Position numbers and translations under genes: made by a program. From Hyaloscypha bicolor E (Eukaryota; Ascomycota; Leotiomycetes; Helotiales; Hyaloscyphaceae), in assembly GCF_002865645.1 (NCBI RefSeq), contig NW_020194708.1, positions 248,001 through 312,000 on the forward strand: a stretch of 64,000 nucleotides of DNA, in the 5' to 3' direction. Below, one piece after another: positions 30,930 through 41,820 of the stretch. Below the pieces are notes generated by a model. That model had not been told where the DNA came from. It made no database searches and saw nothing but the letters and a program-made list of their open reading frames with translations. Each line of letters opens with the position of its first letter. Within the stretch, counting starts at the first letter, position 1.

Positions 30930-31495
30930 CAGGCTTGTCAAAAATACCTGAGGCATCTATACCGGTATCGATACTGGATGGTATTAGTCAGGTATCGCAA
31001 GGAATCGATAGTATCGAGACCAGAATCGATTCTTACCCCAAAAATTAACTCTTTCTTTTATTATTTGTATATAACTCCATTCATTTCTAGTCTTTCTATG
31101 AAAATAATTACTTACTATTATTAATAAAAGTTAATAAAATCTTAAATTTAAAATAGCCCTCGTATTTGGAGAATTAAGTCCCGTATTCGTATTTCTTATC
31201 AAGACGCTAAATATATAAGCAAGCCTCACGAAAATCTCAAAAGCTCATTTTTACTTAAAATAGCCGCATTGAGATGAGTTTTAGTCTAAAATATAAGATA
31301 AGTAGCTAAATAGAAAGCCTAAATTATGTAGAATATTTGCGCTACTAAAAGTTTTCTTATAAGAGAAGTGGTTCTAAAATTAATTGTAATCAAAGGGGGG
31401 AATTGGGTTCCGGGAATCGATACTGGTATTGATACTATCGATACCTGACCATTCTGGCATTGATACCGGAAATTAAGGAATTTTTGCCAAGCCTG
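30930..31495. mobile_element. 566-bp MITE, hAT-like, with 8-bp target duplication
   Basis: The left end caggcttgtcaaaaat and the right end (reverse complement caggcttggcaaaaat) form imperfect inverted repeats; with gaps the similarity extends about 100 bp inwards (tatcgatac-rich). The 8-bp direct repeat TTCCATCG flanks it at 30922-30929 and 31496-31503. The inside is AT-rich and has no coding capacity. An 8-bp duplication fits the hAT superfamily. Confidence 0.88.
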
Positions 31496-31507
31496 TTCCA
31501 TCGTAAC

Positions 31508-34310
31508 TAGGGTTGGCTGGTTGTATTATTACCCGTAATAATGTAAAAAGCTTTACCTTTACGGTATGTAAGAAGCTTTTATTATTATAGCACGTACATC
31601 TATATATATATAGATTAGAAGGTTTAATTAGCCCATTCCAGGGCGTCAAAATCGAAGCTATTCAGGAAATCGTTTACCTATACAGGGCCCTCCTGCTCCT
31701 GCCTTGTAATTATATCCTTATTAATTACTTGCTGGGCTTTAGTAATATTAATTTCCTCCTGTCTTCTCTTCCCTAATACCAATATAGGAATTATAGATTG
31801 AAATAAGCCTTGAAAGTACTCTGCTATTATTAAATTATCCTCTAAATTAAGCATAATATCTTATATAGTATCTTTATCAAGTATAATTCTCATATTCTTT
31901 TATAATACCCGAATATTAATATATATAAAGGAGAGCTTATTAAGTACTTTAATTAATAATTGATTTTGTGATTTCGTATAAAGGAGGTTCATAACTAAGA
32001 AGGCTTATTCGGAGGCTATAGAATTCGCAGTAGTATTAAGGAATTAAAGGGCAATTGTGGCTAGGCTTTTATTAATGAATTACTAGTAAATTTTAGTAAA
32101 GCCTGAGAATTAAAAAATATATTACTTATATAAAGGTACTAGAATATCTTCTTATTTTCTATATACTTCTAATAATAATTTACAGGGTAAAAATCGCTAT
32201 CTTGATAGATATAATTAATAAAGGCATTTACTATTTCTAAACTACTATATTTGTCTAGAAACTCGGAAACCTTTTACTAGCTTAATTATAGAAACTAATT
32301 AAATCTAGTATGATTTTTGGGACTAAGTAAGTATACCAGGAAATAGTAAACTTGTACTTGCCTCTTAAATCGACTATTCTAATTATAGGTCTTATAATCG
32401 AGATACTTTCGAATATTATATATAAAGGCAAAGTATATAAGATTAGCAAATTTTTCAAAATATACTCAAATTTCTATCTAATAAGGATATACTATACTAA
32501 TTATACTATAGGTTAATTTAGATATCTTTTACTTTTTATAAATAACCTCAAAAAGGTCTCTTATTTGCCTTAATTTGAACCAGAAGTTCTCGCTTTATAT
32601 TAAGGCTATAACTTTCTTTATAGTAGCCTTTAATTTATTAACTTATGAATTATTTATATAAAGCTTTAAAGCTCTCTTATTTTATAAGATAGACTAAATT
32701 AAATAAAACTATAGCTAATTAGTTAGGGATATTATTTAATTAGGGCCGATTCTCTAAACCTATCTATATGTGAGGCACGTAATAGCAGGGTGATGCACAA
32801 GTAGTCAAGGTAAGTAAGCTGCGGAGTGACGCTTGCAAGTGTAACTGATTCCAAGAGTTGATTCCAACAAAAGACTAATTGATGCCCCTTTCCAAAGCTA
32901 GGAGCGTCTCCCTATATGTTCCCTAGTGCTTAGCCAAGCCTGCGAAGCACTTTACTTAACTAGGAAACACGATCCCATGCGATCCGTACGATTCCGATCG
33001 CAAGCTTTACCTAAAATAGGAAACTAGATCCACGACATCTGACACCTGTCCATGCGCCATCACGTGTGCCCATTACACTATATATCCTATTTAGTATTCC
33101 CGGTAATAATTAAAGTAATTATTTTATTAAGTATTACTATTTGCTTTTATTATAAGATAGCTAATTAGAGTATTAATTTATATTCAAAGTATGAAATAAT
33201 TAATTAGAAATTAAGCCAGAAGTTATAAAGTTTAGATAATATCTATACCTTAGCCTCCTTCCCAGGTTCTATAATATCCTTAATAATTAATTGAATTTTA
33301 TAAGAATTATATCTAATACTAAAGACATATACTAAATCAGGATCTAATTTAAGCTTCGCCTAACTAGCTTGCTATATAGAACAGGTATCTATTAATAAAG
33401 ACCCTAGCCTCTTGAGATCTTCTTATATAATATTCAGAGCCTTCTGCTTTATAGACTAAATAGTTATATTTGTAGTTATATTCTTGTTTTCTAAGCTCTT
33501 ATTACTTCAAAAGTATAATATTTCCTTTATAATTACTAATATATTTTCGATTTATATAGTACTAATATTTATAGATTTATCTATAACAATACCGATATTA
33601 CTTGAGGTATTAATAATTTCGGTAACTTATATCTTTATAGAATTATAGTACTAATCGAGAATTATAGAACCAAGAGTATAGTAATTAGAAGAGGTATAGC
33701 CTAAAGCTTTAAAAAACTCTTGCTATTTGGGAGTCTCAAATTAATAGAAAGACGAATAGGATATAAAGATAGCTATATTAAATAAGGTATTAAGCTTGTG
33801 TTTTGAGGAGGCTGGAATACCGTAAGAATGGAAAGTAAGCTTCTTTTGCTTCTTATTATTAGGAAGACCATTTACCTGTTATTCTTTTTAATACTTTTCT
33901 ATTTGGAGATATAAAGTATATGTTTTAAGGTGATTTTCCATAATTATAGTATTCCATATCCGGGCAAATAGTAGAGGGTCTTTACTGTCTTTATAGTAGC
34001 GGCAATGGGCAAATAGCTAGATTATCCAGGTTTTGAGGGCTTCTTATTAAAGGTATCGTAAACCCAATTATGTTTAAGAGCATGCTAAACGTTATTGCCT
34101 CCTATTTTATTAATTCTTATAGTATTAATAATTAATAATTAGGAATAATGGAGCATTCAGGAGGGAGATTTTTCCCTGCCGCTTGCTTACCGCTCGCTCG
34201 ATTAGGCTAGTACGTCACATGACTGTAATATAAGGTGTAAAATGCTTTACTCAATAAATTACGGTAGTAATAGTAAAACACTTTTCTTTTACAATAAAGT
34301 GCCAACCCTA
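31508..34310. mobile_element. 2.8-kb hAT-family DNA transposon, RIP-degraded
   Basis: Perfect 10-bp terminal inverted repeats TAGGGTTGGC (31508-31517) and GCCAACCCTA (34301-34310) are flanked by the 8-bp duplication ATCGTAAC at 31500-31507 and 34311-34318. On the minus strand near 31624-31830 a transposase C-terminus is still readable (VLGKRRQEEINITKAQQV, later NDFLNSFDFDALEWAN and a stop at 31624-31626). It is broken by stops such as TAG where CAG is expected. The interior is strongly AT-rich with few CpA or CpG sites surviving, the pattern left by RIP. It is not capable of coding for a transposase. Confidence 0.9.
32769..33077. mobile_element. 309-bp solo LTR nested in the hAT element
   Basis: It begins TGTGAGGCACGTAATAG and ends CCCATTACA, giving the TG..CA ends of an LTR. 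The 5-bp duplication CTATA flanks it at 32764-32768 and 33078-33082. Its base composition is clearly more GC-rich than the RIP-affected DNA on both sides, and it retains CpG and CpA sites. No internal retrotransposon sequence or second LTR is present, so it is a solo LTR left by recombination. Confidence 0.85.
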
Positions 34311-34384
34311 ATCGTAACCGTACTCGCAATCGTCTGAAGATCTCCCTCTCGTCTAGCCTCTCCTGCCCCTAGCTAGAAATCCCT

Positions 34385-35103
34385 TTACTTAGCGGCATTC
34401 GGTAAATAAGAAAGGGGGAATGACGCCTCTGAACGGAGAATTTGGAGATTCGTGGCGGAGGGTCTCCTATGCCCCCAGGTGAACCAGATAGCAACTGCGA
34501 CTAAGACAACCCCTAGTACAGCCCCCTCGCCTATTGCTACTTTGTCACCTGTTGAAAGCTTTTGTAGAGGTTGTGAGGTGGATGAGTTTGATGCACTAGG
34601 GCTCAACGTGGATGGTTGTGAGGTGGGTGAGTTTGATGCACTAGGGCTCAATGTGGATGTTGGCTCCATTTAAGGTCAGTAAGAAACTTTGGAAATAAGC
34701 GGGGGTAGCATACAACAGGCGCATTTGAAGCGGATTGGGACAGGGAGCTCGAAGTTGCCCCAATTCCGTTAGTGAGGGTAAACCACTTTGACCAGTTTGA
34801 ACCATCTGCGTCCTGGATTTGGAAAGTGTAGTTTCCATTCGCAAGGCTTACGGGTGGGGTGTAGAGGTAGGAAGTTGTCGATGGCGGAAGTTCAGCAATT
34901 CTCTCCACTTGCACAAGGTTCTCAACCGGGCCATTTTCTAACCATAGCGTTATTGGGCCAGAAGCATTGACCCAAGTGAGGTTCATAGTGTCATGGCCAG
35001 CTGCATACGGGCTGACAAAGAACCCAGGTGACATTGTGAATTTCGATTTCGCGGCGATAAGCTCGAGGAGCAAAAATAAGCATGTAAAAACCTTCCAAAA
35101 CAT
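34385..35103 (-). CDS. small single-pass surface protein with Ser/Thr-rich stalk, unknown
   Basis: 222-residue protein. Exons 34714-35103 and 34385-34663; the 50-nt intron (34664-34713, GTATGC donor) joins SNAPV to PTSTLSP in phase. The signal peptide MFWKVFTCLFLLLELIAAKS is followed by a beta-rich ectodomain of about 110 residues (MNLTWVNASGPITLWLENG, then NYTFQIQDADGSNWSKWF) with several N-glycosylation sites. A Ser/Thr-rich stalk carries two copies of STLSPSASNS(P/S)TSQP. One membrane span (GEGAVLGVVLVAVAIWFTWG) and a short cytosolic tail follow. This layout is common for fungal cell-wall sensors or mid-like surface proteins; the ligand and role are unknown. The right end of the hAT element lies 66 nt beyond its stop. 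Confidence 0.8.
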
Positions 35104-35865
35104 CTTGACGGAGTAATACAGATGTACGATTAGATTGATTGAGAATTTATTCGATTATATAACTGTGATGTGGCAAAGCTGTCGACGTTTCTCGTTCCTC
35201 GTCTTCCGCAAGAAGCTGAGGTAGTCTGTTTTTTTTATCCCAGCTGGCTCGTTCAGCTCCGTTGGGGGTAACGCGGAGCCTTGTTGGAGGCTGACTGCCA
35301 GTTGGGCGACAAAAAGCAAAAAGTCCTTGCCAATGACAATTTAATCCCACCCTGTACTGCCTAGTCTTATATGCACGAGGATGAACTCAGCAGCTTAAGG
35401 CTTTCTTCGCAACGAGACGTTGGCTCCACAGAGCCTAACGGGGAGTTTTCGGTATGAACTTACTGCATATGATTGGTGCTGGATGGTTGCTCGGCATAGC
35501 CAATCATATAACACCAACTGTCCCGGGCGCTCATGGCCCTCACTGCCACGGGATACCGTGAAGCTCAGCTCGCAACTTACTCCCACTCTCCACCCTTTAC
35601 TCCCACTCGCCACCCTTTGGAATCACTGATCCAAAAGTGGTCACCGCAATCCTTGTCAGGCCTCCTTTTGCCGTCCCTCGCTTCCTCGGTTGGACCACTT
35701 TCTCGTTAAACTGCCAAGTTTCAGTATAGTACTATTTACTCTTGGTATACCTGTGTGTATACGAGTTATTTACTGGCTATAACTTAATCCTAATCCTTTC
35801 ACCAGGCGACCCAGATTTTGTTACTGCTGCTTCTCCCCAGCCCGAACATCCTGAACCGCAAGATC
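35104..35865. other. interval without a supported gene
   Basis: 762 nt containing the promoter of the surface-protein gene and the 3' side of the MFS gene. A local direct repeat (ctcccactc.ccacccttt) occurs at 35580-35620. No coding sequence is seen. Confidence 0.5.
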
Positions 35866-37650
35866 TTAGGGCTTCTTCCCGTTCTCATTACTTACACTCT
35901 TTTCATCAACATAGTTCGTCACACTCGATGCCTTACTCTCCTGGCCCTGGGTCCCAATCGTCAGAAACGGGACAAAGCACAAACCCAACGCCGCACTCGC
36001 AACACAAAACCAAAATACACCATGGTACGGCTTGGTCGCCGTTTGAAGAGCTGCAGTTCCAGAGGACTCCGCGTTGTATAGGCTAGCTGAGATGCCGAGA
36101 CCGATTGCAGAGCAGATCTTGGTCACGGTGTTGAAGATCCCGCCGGCAAGGGATTGTTGGTTTGGTGGGAGTGAGGACATGACGTACATCTGCTTTGGTC
36201 AGTTCTGGGACGGAGGTCGGGAACCCGGCAGACTCACGTTGGCGACATTAAACTGCAGGTCGGCACCGATGACCGATAGCAGTAGGGAAGGGAAAATAAA
36301 CGCCCAGTATGAGCTCTCTTCTTTCATTGTTGCAAGCAAGATGGCAGAGCCGAGATAAGCCAGAGCGCCAATTCCGGTCAAAAGTTTGTTGTTGACACGA
36401 TGCAAGACCAGTCCAGCGAAAACATTGACCAAAATACCACCGATGGCTTGTGGTAGCAGATGAATGGCAACTTTGAGGGCTGAAAATTTCAGAACATTTT
36501 GCATGTATAGAGACAGCCAGAATGCCGATGTAGTGAACGACATGAAGCCCAGTAAAACGACGACGCTGATCTACACGAGTCAATGATTGTTGGAGAGAGT
36601 GGAGTGGGATGACAAACGAGAGAGAAGTTTCTGTCCCGCCAGATTTGAAGAGGCATTAATGGGTATTTACAATACCCTTCCCATCCGATAAAGCTCACCA
36701 TGAGAGCAATACCAAGCACAAGTAGCACCAACACATAGCTTGTTCGCCAACCATGAGCAGCTCCACCTGCAATGCTATTCTAGGTGTTAGTCACCACGGT
36801 TGAACATTGATGAGAAGCAACTTACGTCAACGAGGAGCAGAATAACGCAATACCCGCAATACTCAACAAGATTCCAAACAAATCAAGCCTCTTCAAAACA
36901 TCCCAGCTCAACCTCTCTGTCTCAGCCTGAGTTTTCGGCACAGTCCAAATGGCAGCCACGAAGAAGCATACGTAGATGATGGCCAGCAGCCACAGGGATG
37001 CTCTCCAATTAAACAAATTCGCTGCCACCCCTGAAAATATTGACCCCATCACGAACCCAACAGGATTTCCTGCACTGAAGCAGGCGAATGCTTTGTTCTT
37101 TCTCTTCGAAGGGACACCGTATGCTGCGCCAAGAATGCCAACAGCAGGAGGAACAGCAGCGGCAGGCCAGAGACCGAGAAGACCTCCAAAAACATCCAGA
37201 TACATCGCGTTGGTAGCGAATCCAGCAATAAGACTTGATATGGCAAAGGCGGCCATGGCGAAGATAAGGAGAGAGCGCCGACCAAATGTATCAGCTACCT
37301 TGGCAAAGAAAAGCAGGAAAGAACCCGAGCTCAGTCTAGACATTGTTAGCAACTTCGAGGGTGGGATATGGAGCGAAAAGCAGAACTCACGCCCCGGAGG
37401 CATTGATCCACGTGAGCTGCGCGCTGGTCATATGCAAATCCCTTCCAATGGGCGCCGTAATTACCGTGGTGATACCATATAGAAATGAGCTCATGCCGAT
37501 AGACATCGTTGCTGTTAGCACGAAGAGACACTCTTGCAATGTTGAATTGAAGCACTCTGGTCGTCGTCCTGAATTTGCCCCCTCCTCCGTGCCGGGATGT
37601 GGAGCCGTATGGGATTCCACTGCTGTGAGAGAGGCGTCGACTTGGGCCAT
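35866..37650 (-). CDS. MFS efflux transporter, DHA2-like with 14 predicted spans
   Basis: 527-residue plasma-membrane drug:proton antiporter. Five exons: 37391-37650, 36826-37335, 36618-36774, 36238-36570 and 35866-36189; introns of 47-55 nt, frame closes exactly. Motif A is present as FAKVADTFGRRSLLIF in loop 2-3. SAGNPVGFVMGSIFSG is the antiporter motif C region. FWLSLYMQNVLKFSALKVAIHLLPQ is typical of 14-TM efflux pumps. Hydrophobic blocks count to fourteen. Such pumps export toxins, fungicides or secondary metabolites. The adjacent co-oriented P450 (stop to start spacing about 480 nt) suggests a shared metabolic or detoxification context, although no backbone synthase is visible. Confidence 0.88.
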
Positions 37651-38127
37651 TGTCGATGCTCTCCAACGCTAAGAGACTTTGGAGTTGGTGTAGAGAGCGA
37701 TATATCGACCTTGAAACTTTACAAGAAAAGTTAAAGGGACGGAGATAGTGGCGGGATAGTGTTTGTATGGGCGGTCAGTGGCGCGATCAAAGGTGGGTCG
37801 CGCCCTTCACTTCACAGGGTTAACTTCGGCACTCGAAGGGGGTACATTTATAACAGAGATTTGAACCCCGACGGATGTAATTCCTAGAGCTAATATAATA
37901 TATTATCCCATACTTTATTTGCTATATAGTATAAGAAGGTATAAGCTAGCTAGCTTCCATTATAAAGACTCTTTAAATTATTAATATTCTTACATTATAT
38001 ATAAGATTAAAAGATTTATATAAATCTTATTAAAATAAAATTACTTTGATAAAATTAACACTCTAGCGGCATTACGAGACACAACAGCAAACAAGGCGGA
38101 CCTCAGATCTGATCAGTCTCGGCCCCG
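37651..38127. other. interval with short AT-rich relic
   Basis: 477 nt. Positions 37880-38060 are strongly AT-rich (tatatag, attataag runs) and look like a small RIP-affected repeat fragment. The rest is the likely MFS promoter. Confidence 0.5.
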
Positions 38128-39892
38128 CTACTCCCTAAGCTGAACCGTCACTGGCATCATCCCCTTTGGATGCCCTGTCAACGCACCAGGCAACATACAC
38201 TGATATGCTAGCTCGCCCAGTACCATCGTGCCGTCTGCAGGATAAACACTACGCACGTCCACCTCACGGATCGTCATGGCCAAAATGACTCTTAGCTCCA
38301 GCTGCGCTAGCTCCTGGCCGATGCAATTCCGTGGGCCAAGCTCAAACGGACGAAAAGCGTTCTTGCGCACATGCAGCGGGTCGCCCTCGCGGGCCAACCA
38401 GCGCTCCGGCACGAACTCAGCGGCCCGTGGCCAGAAGGCATTAAGGCGGTGCTCAGCCATCGAACAGCCGTACAACATTAAGCCGTCCGTGGCATAACGG
38501 GTACCAGTCTCCGGATGAGTGAGGTAGAAGCTTGCGCTGCCGCGACGCACAGTGCCGACGGGTGGGAACAGGCGCAGAGTCTCTTTGATGACGGCTGACG
38601 TGTATGGGAGCTGGTTCAGGAGCTGGGGCGACGCGGTGATAGTGGCAGATGCGGTACTGGGGTTTGTACCGAAGACAGCGTCGTGCTCGGCACGCAGGGT
38701 TGCGAGGGTGGCGGGGTTGGTGTGCAGGAGGTGGAAGGCAAAGCTAAGTGTGCTAGCGGTCGTGTCGTGGCCTGCAAAGATGAAGATTTTCAGGTTCTCG
38801 ATGGTCTGGTTGATGAAGCGAGCGTTTGCATTGCTAGATTGGGAGACGGGTTGGACTTCAGTCACATATGATTTGATGGCGAGGTCCGTGATAGTCTGCG
38901 GGCCTTTGATGGGTGTGCCGTGTCGGGCGATGCTACGCTCGATGTGCGGCTGGAGAAAGTTCTTTATGATGCGGTTGTTGTTCCATGTCATCAGCGGTCG
39001 GGAAGGATTCATTGCTTTACGGAGGGTAGAAGGTGAGTTGTCGACAAGGAGCCAGCTGATTTGATTCTTCATCACGTTGTAGAATCGGTTTGTCCGGGTT
39101 TGGCAATGGAGTCGTGTGTCCCTATGTGCGCTCGGCTCAGTTGATTTGGTCCAGAGAGAACGACACGCTTGCCGTAGGGGATTGAACTTACAGTACAGCT
39201 CGGCCGATAACATCTATCGTCACCTTCATTGCCTGTTCTTCCAATTTCACCACCTCTCCCGATTTAGCGACACTCTTCAGCCAGGCTCTGAATACGTGAA
39301 CCTCCTCGAGAATAGCTGGGACAAACGAAAGGAGGTTCTTAGCCGAGAATCCAGGATTGAAAATGCTTCTCCAGGCCTTCCACTCTTGGCCCTCCAGGTT
39401 CACCAGGTCCTTACACTGGGTGAACGGCATAAATTCCTTGCGCATCATGTCGTGCTTTGGTAAGGACGTCTCCTGCGTGAACTGGGACATCATGTCTGGG
39501 TGGAATACGGCCAGCATTGGTGGAGCAAAAGGCCAGGTATCAACGTAGACAAGCCCGCAATTGCAGATTTCCGGGTACTCTTTGGCCAGCAGGAGCGGAA
39601 CATATTGGCCACTTGTGTCGAGCGGATACTTGGCCATAAGCCGAGCTACGACTGGCAGATGCCCAAGGAGGAATGAATGGGGCAAGAATTTCTGAATGCG
39701 CCCGCGTAAGCTTGCGTATATGGAACGAGAAGAGAATGGACTCACAACTCCATCCTCCTTTGCAGCCTTCCGAACCAATGAGCGAACTTGATAGAGACGG
39801 TGGAAGAACTTTAAGACCGCGAAGAGGACGAGAATGCCGATTGTCCTCGCGACCAGCCCAAAAGTAATTGGTACGTCTACCAATGAAGCCAT
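38128..39892 (-). CDS. cytochrome P450 monooxygenase
   Basis: 546-residue ER-anchored P450. Exons 39746-39892, 39192-39691 and 38128-39121. The N-terminal anchor is LVARTIGILVLFAVLKFFHRLY. The I-helix oxygen motif is AGHDTTAST, the K-helix ExxR is ETLR, and the heme loop FELGPRNCIG carries the Cys ligand. The intron 39692-39745 is 54 nt, lacks stops and is a multiple of three, so the frame stays open through it; removing it (GTGAGT..TTCAG) gives KEDGVKFLPHSFLLGHLP, a normal P450 N-terminus. Intron 39122-39191 joins GRAVL to DTRLHCQT. The stretch LPKHDMMRKEFMPFTQCKDLVNLEGQEWKAWRSIFNPGFS resembles P450s related to sterigmatocystin-pathway types, but the substrate is unknown. Confidence 0.9.
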
Positions 39893-41820
39893 TCTTACCC
39901 CAGTTTTGGTTTTGAATGCCGAGCGCCTAGAATTAATCGTCGCCGAAATTTAAAGATTGACGGCGGTGAAGATGGAACAATGTGAAGAGAGGCACTTGCT
40001 TAATGGAGCTGCAATCTCACGTAAGCTGTGCATCTCACGTAAGTCATGGATCTAATCAAAATAGCTGAGAAATGCGCCATGTTACGTTTTTCTGTAATAA
40101 AATAAGGCGAAAATGTAAAACGACCCCCTCCCTGCCGCCCCCGGGTGTCGATTGGGGGACCAGACCAGCCACCAACCCAAAGTAGAGGCGCTCGGACAGG
40201 AACACCGAAAATCTGGCTTTTTTCTTTGATTTAATTCAATTATATGAGAAAAAGTAAAACGACCCCTCTTCCCTCCCCTGATATTGATTTGGGGTATTAA
40301 TTAAGGCAAGGGTATTAATAACTTGTAATTAGCTTTTTGAGCTCTTTAAAAATCTTAAGTTATAATATTTTAATATAAGTATAAGCTAATATATTATAAC
40401 TTTTATATTATAATTATATATTTCTTAATTTATAATAAAAAGATTTTTTAAAATATAATTTAATATTATAATAGAAATTTTATTCTTATTAATTATATAA
40501 TATAATTAAATAACCTCTAAATATTTATATATCTGGCTTTATATATATATTTCTCGCTTTTCTTAGTTCTTAGAAATTAATTAACCTTTATTCTCTAATT
40601 TTATATCTCACTTATATATTATAATTTTATATTATAAGAGCCTATTTTTCTTTATATATTATTACTTGTTTTATATTTTTATTATATTAATAATCTAGAA
40701 AAGATTATATTTTAAAACTTTATTCTTATATACTTTTCTTATAATATAAAATTATTTTTAAGCTTTAATTATATTATTAATTTATATAATAATAATAATT
40801 TCTTTTATTTAGTTTAAACCTTTTTCTTTATTTTCTTTTATAACTACTTTTAAATATATTATATTTTAGCTAATTTTATAAATATTATAATCTTTTAGCT
40901 TAGCTAATAATATAATAATAATAAGCTTAATTTATATATTATATTATATTTTTTATTTAGTTTTATTAAAATTAAAATAAGATTTATTTTTATTAATAAA
41001 AATAAAAATAATATAATTAAGTTTTAAGAATATTAAAATAAGCCTTTATAAATATTTAATTAATTTTTAATAAATATTTATATTTATTTAATATATATTT
41101 AAATAATATTTAAATAATATTTAAGAATATTTATTCGCGGATTAAGTTTGCTTACCCGCAGCTTAGGCTAAAGCAATAGCAGCTCAAGCCCAAAGACAGA
41201 AATAGAGAATGTCTTGAAAACATTCCTATATTAAACTAGTTGTTTCCCTAGCTTTAGTGATTCGCCCCCTATTATTAAGCGAGCCGGCACATTTTTAGCG
41301 ACCCAGACTCCCACGCCATAAAAGAATTCGAGATAAGCGGAAACTGCGATGTTGCCTGTGGGTTTGCATATTTAGCTCGAACGTTCGAATCTTATTATTT
41401 TTTTGGCGCCACTTCTAGACATCCTTGACGAAGCAAGCAAGTCATAATGCGAGCTAGTAGCCTATGCACGTGAGGTTACATAGCAGCAAGGTAAGATACA
41501 AGGATACTTTCAGCGTATCTCTGTCTCACCTTATCCTTCGGGTTGCAGAGTAGGGTGGTATTGGGAAATGTCCTGAAAAAACACTCCCGAAATTTGCAAT
41601 AAAGGTAGAGACGATACTAAGGTGGTCACGCTCCGCAAGTGAGGAATTGGAATATGGTATACTCGATTTGTTTGTAGAAGGTGTGACGAGACTTTGGAGT
41701 GCGAAGTCGTGGAAATTGTTATATTCCCTTCGAGTAGAAAGCAGATTCACGCACCCAAGAAACAAAGTGAATATTTGTGATCGTTGAAGACCCCCGCCCT
41801 GAAAAGTAATCGCGAGAATA
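39893..41820. other. AT-rich RIP island and flanks
   Basis: 1.9 kb without a gene. From about 40230 to 41150 the DNA is almost entirely A/T with long tata/tta runs and no usable frames. Two related copies of a gtaaaacgacccc...gattggggg sequence lie at 40105-40159 and 40244-40296; the second has C-to-T changes. Flanks at 41160-41820 regain normal composition and include the 3' side of the subtilase gene. Confidence 0.75.

Noticed and set aside
37850..37880. tRNA-like B box on the minus strand (ggttcaaatct)
   Set aside because: The T-arm can pair only with two G-U pairs, and no A box, anticodon arm or acceptor stem is found at the required spacing.
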